Shown: one piece after another, positions 58,695 through 64,000 of the stretch
Numbering within the stretch: the first letter of the stretch is position 1
Layout: each line of letters opens with the position of its first letter
Source of the DNA: JASHVB01 sp036489395
GTDB taxonomy: Bacteria > Pseudomonadota > Alphaproteobacteria > Acetobacterales > Acetobacteraceae
NCBI GenBank assembly: GCA_036489395.1
Contig: DASXFW010000041.1
Location: 1-64,000 of the forward strand
Length of the DNA: 64,000 bases
Direction of reading: 5' to 3'
Program-made: the position numbers and the translations under genes
Notes under the pieces: generated by a model
The model's database searches: none
Told to the model about the DNA's origin: nothing
What the model saw: the letters and a program-made list of their open reading frames with translations, nothing else

Positions 58695-61600
58695 TCAAGC
58701 GGTCAAGCCAGCCGCGGCCGCTTCGCTCGGAATTTCGCACAGATGCACATGTTTTGGCCCCAGACGCTGCCCCAGCGCCGCCAGGTGCCGATGGTGGCTC
58801 AACAGAATCACCTGCACCTTCTCGCTGAGCTGCACCAGCGCCTGCATCGCCGCCATCGCACGATCGTCGTCGAACGTCTGCAGGATGTCGTCGCCGACGA
58901 ACGGCAGCGGTGACGCTGTCGTCACGTGATCCTCGATCGCCGCCAGTCGCAGCGCCAGGAAAAGCTGGTCGCGCTCTCCCTCCGACAGATCGGCAACCCC
59001 CTTGCGTTCATCCCCATAATCGCGATGCACCGCGATCAGCCGCGCCGAGCCGTCGCTGTTCTCGTCAACCTCCAGCCGCGCATATGCCCCGCCGGTGATG
59101 GTGCGGAACAAATCCGCGATGCGGGACAGCAGCCCCGTGGTGCCGGCCATCTCCACTTCGGTCAGCGCCGCATCCAGCAACGCGGCGGCAAGCTGCATCA
59201 GCGTCGCCTCCTCGGTGATGCGGCGCAGTGCCGCAACGGCCGCCTGCTGATCCGCCGCCGCCTGCGTCGCGGTGTTTTCCGCAGCCTGGCGATCCATCTC
59301 CGCCTGCGCAGTGGCGACGCGCGCGGCCAGCGTCTGCGCCTCGCGATTGGCAGCATCGTGCTCTTCGCGCGCACGCTCGATTGCGCCGGGAATGTCGTCC
59401 GCGGGTATGGACGCCGCCTCGGTGCGCAACTGCGCCAGGGAATGCCCGTCGCCCGTTGCGAGCAACGCATGCTCGCTGCGGCGCATCGCACCTTGCATCT
59501 GCGCCCGCTCGATTGCGAGCGCGACACGCACCTGCGCGGTCTCCACCGAATCACCGCCGATCAGCGCCAGAACCGCGCGAAGCTCGACGCGGCCATCATC
59601 GAGCACCTTCTCCTGCCGCGCCACCGCGGCGTCCGCGCGTTTCAGCGCCGCGGCGAGGGTTTCGTGCTGGCGCCCCAACGCACGGTGTTCCGTCAGACGC
59701 TGCCGCAGCGCCTGCACTGTCGCAAACGCATCGTCGCCACCCAGGTCCGGCGCCAGCAGCGAAGCAAGATCGGCAGTCGTGGACTGGAAGGATGCGATCT
59801 CCTCCCGCATCTCGCGCAGCCTATGCCGCAGGCCGGCACTGGTCTGCTGCTCCTTGTCGAGCTCGTTCAGCAATTCGAGCAATACGACGGTCGTGGCCGG
59901 GTCTTCAGTGTCCGGACGCTGCAGTGACCGACGCACCTGGTTCCATTCCAGCATCAACGCATCCAACCCCGCTTCGGCCGCACGCAGCCGCGCCGCCTTG
60001 TCGTCGCGCGCATTGCGCTGCGCCAGCAGCCGTTCCTGCAGACGCAGCCGCGTATCGCCGGTGCGCTTGTTCACCTCGATCCGCTCGTCCGCCAGCGCCA
60101 GCAGCTCGGTCAGTTCGCCCGCGGGACACCCCGCCAGTTCGGCAAGCAGCCGCTCCGCCCAACCGGCATGTCGTTGTTCTATCGTAACACGTTCCCGCAC
60201 CGCGTCGGCGAGCGCTGCGTCGGCGTCGATCACCCGCTCGCGTCCGGCTGCCAGTGCGCGCAATTCCGCGATCGATGCGTGCACGGACAACGCGAGATCG
60301 GCACAGGCTTGCTGCCACGCGGCGCGCGCCGCATCGCACCGTTCGACAGCCGCCGCATGTGTCGCCTGCGCCGTCGCGACCCGAGCTTCCAAATCGGCAA
60401 TACGACGCGCCAGATCGGATGCCTGCGCCACCCGCTCGCCTTCGCGGTTGCGGCGGTCCGCCAGATCGTCAGCCGCGGTTACCGCGCGTCCGAATGCCAA
60501 CGGCAGCGGCAGCTCGCCGGCCCAGCCATGTTCTTCCGCAGCATCGGGCGGATCGGACGCAAACGCGCGCCGATAGATCAGCCGCCAACCGAGGTCGCGA
60601 TGCGCGCGCGCCGCCCGGATCGCGCTGTCGTCCGGCATGGTCTGTCCGCCGGCGATGTCACGCAGCCGCGTCGCTTCCTGCGCAAGCGCACCGCGCAGTT
60701 CGGCAAGCTCCCTCGCGGCCGCGGCGACGGTCGTTTCGGCGGCGGACAATGCCGCGTGCAGCCGGTCGTACGTCTCCAGCGGCAGCACCGGCAACGCAAC
60801 GAGCGCCTCCGCACCCTGCTGCCATCCGCGCACGCGCATCACCGCATCCGCCAGCTTCGCGCGCCGGTCCGCTACCGTGCGCATCGCATCCTGCATGCGC
60901 TGATCCGGCTCCCCTGCCGACCGAATTTCCCGCAGCAGCCGCGCCAGGGCACGCGTGTCGAGCGCAGCCGGCAATGCGGCAAGCGCCGCTTCGGCGGCGT
61001 CGAGATCCCGCGTGGCCTGCGTAAGCTCTGGCGGCAATTGCGCCAGCAGGGCTCGCAGCTTTTCGTGGTCGCCTGCGAGGCGGCGCGCCTGCACCACCAC
61101 CGCACGTGCCGGCACCGCCTCTCCCGCGCGCTCCACCGGCAAGGTCAGGCCGAGCTGACGCAGGATGCCGCCGATGCGGTCTGCCGCGACCGCCAGCTCG
61201 GCCTCGCGCTTCGGCCGGTCCAGCGCCGCCTGCCGCGCCACCCCTGCCCGATCGACAAGCTGTTCGATCGCTTCGCCCTGCGCCAGCAACGCCGCGTCGA
61301 ACACCACACGCGCCGCTTGCTCTGCGATCGGCGATCGGTCGTGTTGCGCGCGTTCGAGGAATTGCTCGGCGCGCAGCAGATCGTCGCGCGCCTTCGCCAG
61401 CCGCTCGCCGGCTTCGGCGGGCAGGTCCGGCGCGTCGGGATGGGCATTCAGCCACGCGGCCGCCGCATCATGTTCTGCCAGCACGCCGACGACGCGGCGG
61501 ATTCGTTCCAGCCGCGCGATGCGCTGCGATGCCGCCTGCGCCAGCTTGTTACAGCGCTCCTGCTCCGCCTGCACATGCGCGATCTCGGTCTGCTGCTTCT

Positions 61601-62219
61601 CGCGTATCTCCGGTTTCAGCACGGCGTTGGACAGGGTCTGCCGCGTTTCCAGCATACGATCGAGCGACTGATAGAATGGCCGTCCTTGCGACCGCCGCAG
61701 CGGCGCCATCGAATCGCGCGTGTTCTGCAATGACTGGTGCACTTGCCGCGCGCGCCGCAAACCGCCCGCGGCGGACAGCAGCGCGTCCGCCACCGACCCG
61801 TTCGACGCGAGCAATTCCTCGCCACCCTTGCGCAATCGTTCTGTGTCCAGCACGAACAAACGTTCCGTCAGCGCGCGATCGGCCTCTCCCAGCAGGCCGG
61901 CGAGCGCGGCCTGATCGAGCGTCGTCCCGTCAGCCCCGATCAGCGTGTTGCCCTGCCCCTTGCGGCGGCCGAACACCAGATTGCCGGTGCCACATGCGGC
62001 TTCGGCCAGCAGCCGCATGCGTCCGTAGCCGTAACGAAATCCCATCGGCGTCTGGCCGTGGATTCCGAACAGCAGATCGCAGAAGGCGGTGCGCAGGATG
62101 GACTTGCCGGCGCCGTTCGGTGCGATGAGCAGGTTGATGCGGCCAGGCGTGGGATCGAACGCGATGCGCTGGAAGCGGAAGATGCCGTAGTTCTCCAACG
62201 TCAGTGAGAGCAGGCGCAT
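58695..62219 (-). CDS. YhaN-like AAA/SMC-type ATPase (SbcC-related)
   Basis: A 1174-residue ABC/SMC-type ATPase with very long coiled coils. Walker A is APNGAGKS (residues 33-40). The signature motif is LSEGERDQLFLALR near residue 1080, and Walker B is LPFVGDDILQTFDDDR near 1105-1118. The middle 900 residues are heptad-rich coiled coil interrupted by a hinge. Relatives pair with an SbcD/YhaM-type phosphoesterase nuclease in DNA end processing, and that gene is usually adjacent. Here the upstream 400 bases hold only repeats, so the ATPase is isolated. Convergent with the S24 repressor gene. Confidence 0.9.
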   Translation of the reverse strand: MRLLSLTLENYGIFRFQRIAFDPTPGRINLLIAPNGAGKSILRTAFCDLLFGIHGQTPMGFRYGYGRMRLLAEAACGTGNLVFGRRKGQGNTLIGADGTTLDQAALAGLLGEADRALTERLFVLDTERLRKGGEELLASNGSVADALLSAAGGLRRARQVHQSLQNTRDSMAPLRRSQGRPFYQSLDRMLETRQTLSNAVLKPEIREKQQTEIAHVQAEQERCNKLAQAASQRIARLERIRRVVGVLAEHDAAAAWLNAHPDAPDLPAEAGERLAKARDDLLRAEQFLERAQHDRSPIAEQAARVVFDAALLAQGEAIEQLVDRAGVARQAALDRPKREAELAVAADRIGGILRQLGLTLPVERAGEAVPARAVVVQARRLAGDHEKLRALLAQLPPELTQATRDLDAAEAALAALPAALDTRALARLLREIRSAGEPDQRMQDAMRTVADRRAKLADAVMRVRGWQQGAEALVALPVLPLETYDRLHAALSAAETTVAAAARELAELRGALAQEATRLRDIAGGQTMPDDSAIRAARAHRDLGWRLIYRRAFASDPPDAAEEHGWAGELPLPLAFGRAVTAADDLADRRNREGERVAQASDLARRIADLEARVATAQATHAAAVERCDAARAAWQQACADLALSVHASIAELRALAAGRERVIDADAALADAVRERVTIEQRHAGWAERLLAELAGCPAGELTELLALADERIEVNKRTGDTRLRLQERLLAQRNARDDKAARLRAAEAGLDALMLEWNQVRRSLQRPDTEDPATTVVLLELLNELDKEQQTSAGLRHRLREMREEIASFQSTTADLASLLAPDLGGDDAFATVQALRQRLTEHRALGRQHETLAAALKRADAAVARQEKVLDDGRVELRAVLALIGGDSVETAQVRVALAIERAQMQGAMRRSEHALLATGDGHSLAQLRTEAASIPADDIPGAIERAREEHDAANREAQTLAARVATAQAEMDRQAAENTATQAAADQQAAVAALRRITEEATLMQLAAALLDAALTEVEMAGTTGLLSRIADLFRTITGGAYARLEVDENSDGSARLIAVHRDYGDERKGVADLSEGERDQLFLALRLAAIEDHVTTASPLPFVGDDILQTFDDDRAMAAMQALVQLSEKVQVILLSHHRHLAALGQRLGPKHVHLCEIPSEAAAAGLTA

Positions 62220-62270
62220 GCGTCAGGACTTGCCATGATGGGACCGTAACGGAGCGCCAGTCGTGCCGTT

Positions 62271-62582
62271 CGTCATGGCCGGGCGCGACCCCATACGCAT
62301 CAGGATAAGACGTGCGCCGAGGCGCCGATGCTTTTGTGTCATGGCCGGCGAAGGCCGGCCACCCACGTCTTTGCTGCTCGAAATAAGGAAATACGTCGGT
62401 GGCCGGCCGGAGCCTGTCCTCGGGCACGCCTTCGGCGCGACCCGTGGGTGGGCCATGACACATGGAAATTCCATCTCCGCTCGTCGCCTTATCCTGATGC
62501 CTATGGGGCGTGGCCCGGCCATCTGCGCTTCAACGAAGCGTGCGTAGCGAAGCAGGCCGGGTCAAGCCCGGCCTGACAATGA
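62271..62582. repeat. Nested palindromic repeat cluster in a 403-base gene-free stretch
   Basis: Outer arms of about 41 bases (62271-62312 and 62482-62522, sharing TTATCCTGATG and GGCCCGGCCAT blocks) enclose inner arms (TGTGTCATGGCC...CACCCACG near 62336-62373 and CGTGGGTGGGCCATGACACA near 62443-62462). A further short palindrome, GCCGGGTCAAGCCCGGC, lies at 62554-62575. The inner unit is shared with 13517-13610. The region 62220-62622 contains no gene that I can support. Confidence 0.78.
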
Positions 62583-62622
62583 CATCAGGCCCCGTCCTGA
62601 CGGGGAAGCCGTGGGCGCGCCT

Positions 62623-63003
62623 TCAGTGCACCGTCCCGTATGACGGTGCGCCGATACCCGCGCATGTGCATTCCGAGCCTGCCGGCAGGTTTTGCGCGGC
62701 CGGGCAGGTATAGGCGCCAGCATAGCAGGTGCCGCCATACCCAGCCGGCGCGGGCGAGTACGCGGGCGGTGCCGCATAAGCGACCGGCGGCGCATAAGCG
62801 ACCGGCGGCGGCGGGTAATAGGCCGGTGGCGGCGCGTAATAGACGGGCGGCGGCACATAGACCGGTGCCGGATACGCATAGGGCACGCCGAGGCCAAGGC
62901 CGATGAACACCCGCGCCTGCGCGGCCGCGGGCAGCGTCAGCGCGGCGGCGCACACCGCAAGTGCCAGCGCGCCGCGCGCACTAATTCGTGATAAAGAAAT
63001 CAT
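62623..63003 (-). CDS. Secreted Pro/Tyr/Ala-rich protein
   Basis: A 126-residue exported protein. A Sec signal peptide (residues 1-31, ending AAAQA) is followed by RVFIGLGLGVPY, then a low-complexity region of repeats of the type VYVPPPVYYAPPPAYYPPPPVAYAPP, and a C-terminal Gly-rich part with four cysteines (GGTCYAGAYTCPAAQNLPAGSECTCAG). Proteins of this kind are common in alphaproteobacteria and are probably cell-envelope or surface proteins. The ATG at 63003 has GGGAG upstream. Confidence 0.75.
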   Translation of the reverse strand: MISLSRISARGALALAVCAAALTLPAAAQARVFIGLGLGVPYAYPAPVYVPPPVYYAPPPAYYPPPPVAYAPPVAYAAPPAYSPAPAGYGGTCYAGAYTCPAAQNLPAGSECTCAGIGAPSYGTVH

Positions 63004-63112
63004 GCCGCAAACTCCCTCAATCTTCGTCCGCCACGCAAGCGGCAGACCGCGGCGCAAATACGGCAAAGGCACGCCGATATTGTACCGCTGTGTAACCCGC
63101 CGCGGGTCCCGG

Positions 63113-63520
63113 CTACGCCAGTCCCTGCGGTGAGCCGGCCAGGTCGTCCAGGATCGGGCATTCCGGCCTGTCGTCGCCGTGGCAGCGCTCGGCCAGCTCC
63201 GCCAATGCGGCGCGCATGGTGCGCAGTTCCTCCAGCTTGCGGTCGATGCGGTCGATGTGGTGCAGCGCGATCGCCTTCACATCGCCGCTGGCACGGCCGC
63301 GATCACGGTACAGTGTGACGAGCTGCTTCAGGTCGTCGATGGCGAAGCCCAGCCGGCGGGCACGGCCTATGAAGCGCAGCATCGCCACGTCGGAGTCGGT
63401 GTAACCGCGGTAGCGGTTGGTATCGCGTGCCGCGGCACCGATCAGACCGATCGATTCGTAGTAACGGATGGTCTTGGCGGGCACGTCCGCCTGATGCGCC
63501 GCCTCGCCGATCGTCATCAT
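63113..63520 (-). CDS. cueR: Copper-responsive MerR family regulator (CueR/HmrR)
   Basis: A 135-residue MerR-type activator. It has the winged helix-turn-helix MMTIGEAAHQADVPAKTIRYYESIGLI, a dimerisation coiled coil, and the metal loop ERCHGDDRPECPIL with the C-x7-C spacing of monovalent copper sensors. It should activate copA, which lies directly upstream on the same strand, by distorting a long-spacer promoter. The ATG at 63520 has GGAGG upstream and overlaps the copA stop (ATGA), so the two genes are one operon. Confidence 0.9.
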   Translation of the reverse strand: MMTIGEAAHQADVPAKTIRYYESIGLIGAAARDTNRYRGYTDSDVAMLRFIGRARRLGFAIDDLKQLVTLYRDRGRASGDVKAIALHHIDRIDRKLEELRTMRAALAELAERCHGDDRPECPILDDLAGSPQGLA

Positions 63521-64000
63521 GCCGCACCTCCCGGCCGCCACAGCCGCAACAGCAGCGCGTTGGACACCACGCTGACCGACGACATGGCCATCGCGCCGCC
63601 GGCGATCATCGGGTTGAGCAAGCCAAGCCCGGCCAGCGGGATGCCGATCACATTATACGCGAAGGCCCAGACCAGGTTCTGGCGGATCTTACGATAGGTA
63701 GCGCGGCTGACGGCGATGGCGTCGGCGACCAGCAGAGGGTCGGGGCGCATCAGCGTGATCCCGGCCGCCTGGATCGCCACGTCGGCGCCGGACCCCATGG
63801 CGATACCGACATCGGCCTGCGCCAGCGCGGGGGCGTCGTTCACGCCGTCGCCCACCATGGCGACACGGTGACCGTCCTGTTGCAGGCGGGCGATCACGGC
63901 GGCCTTGTCGCCGGGCAGCACCTCGGCGCGCACGTCGCCGATGCCAAGGGTGGCGGCGACGGCTTCGGCGGTGCGGCGGTTGTCGCCGCTCAGCAGCACG
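63517..64000 (-). CDS. copA: Copper-translocating P-type ATPase, C-terminal part (cut by window edge)
   Basis: The visible 160 residues are the end of a P1B-type ATPase. They include the phosphorylation-domain hinge MVGDGVNDAPALAQADVGIAMG and the two last membrane helices with the Cu+-site residues: YN in FAYNVIGIPLAG and MSS in AMAMSSVSVVSNALLL. These identify Cu+/Ag+ export and not Zn2+/Cd2+. The DKTGT phosphorylation site and N-terminus lie beyond the window. The stop overlaps the cueR-like gene. Confidence 0.92.
   Translation of the reverse strand, partial: VLLSGDNRRTAEAVAATLGIGDVRAEVLPGDKAAVIARLQQDGHRVAMVGDGVNDAPALAQADVGIAMGSGADVAIQAAGITLMRPDPLLVADAIAVSRATYRKIRQNLVWAFAYNVIGIPLAGLGLLNPMIAGGAMAMSSVSVVSNALLLRLWRPGGAA

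Noticed and set aside
1..64000. tRNA, rRNA or riboswitch genes
   Set aside because: I found no cloverleaf-like or conserved RNA sequence in the gaps on reading; gaps are short and mostly filled by palindromic repeats. A covariance-model scan would be needed to exclude small RNAs.

Overview
The window is high-G+C, densely coding bacterial DNA with very little phage or transposon content. The gene types point to an alphaproteobacterium: a system I cytochrome c maturation operon, OpgG/OpgH glucan genes, an HmrR/CueR-like copper regulator beside a Cu+ P-type ATPase, and many small catabolic enzymes (luciferase-like flavoproteins, 3-hydroxyisobutyrate dehydrogenase-like proteins, carboxymuconolactone decarboxylase-like proteins, a CoA-transferase, a Rieske oxygenase). 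Acetobacteraceae or another Rhodospirillales family is my best guess. This rests on gene style and repeat families, not on a phylogenetic marker.

Layout. 0-3.1 kb: an EVE-domain protein, a chemoreceptor with a C-terminal PilZ domain, and a small secreted Cache protein overlapping the receptor gene. 3.4-5.4 kb: ccmC-ccmD-ccmE-ccmG, each overlapping the next, but without ccmA, B, F or H. 5.4-11.7 kb: a 173-bp MITE-like element, a DUF2252 protein, opgH/opgG and a DedA/YqaA membrane protein. 11.8-22.3 kb: a ThDP enzyme, an MFS carrier, a racemase-family protein, a VanZ-like protein, a flavin reductase plus luciferase-like monooxygenase pair, and a CMD-HIBADH operon. 22.5-30.4 kb: an orphan peptide-type binding protein, a lipoprotein with a helical partner, alanine dehydrogenase, an SDR, and a tandem pair of FMN 2-hydroxyacid dehydrogenases. 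30.5-42.7 kb: a thiolase, acyl-CoA ligase and DOPA-dioxygenase-like operon; two alpha/beta hydrolases; a second luciferase-like protein; a remnant of an SDR gene; a CoA-transferase; an opine-type dehydrogenase; an amidohydrolase; a Rieske oxygenase; and an NHL-repeat protein.

42.9-46.8 kb is the most coherent pathway block. It holds AtzF (allophanate hydrolase), AtzG (DUF4089), AtzE (1-carboxybiuret hydrolase-type amidase) and AtzH/HpxZ in one operon, the lower arm of nitrogen-rich ring or biuret catabolism. No ring-opening hydrolase is in the window. 46.8-56.5 kb: a phosphoesterase, a Uma2 protein, two MFS carriers, a TauD-type dioxygenase, a flavin amine oxidase, a ferritin-like protein, an acetyltransferase and a second HIBADH-like enzyme. 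56.6-58.4 kb: a stand-alone receiver protein, then a divergent Ner-like regulator and S24 (cI/LexA-type) repressor around a palindrome, a phage-style switch with no prophage around it. 58.4-62.2 kb: the second MITE copy and a 1174-residue YhaN/SbcC-like ATPase without an adjacent nuclease partner. The window ends with nested palindromic repeats, a Pro/Tyr-rich secreted protein, a copper-type MerR regulator and the 3' part of copA.

Four families of palindromic repeat lie between genes. Long open frames antisense to real genes are common here and were discarded.
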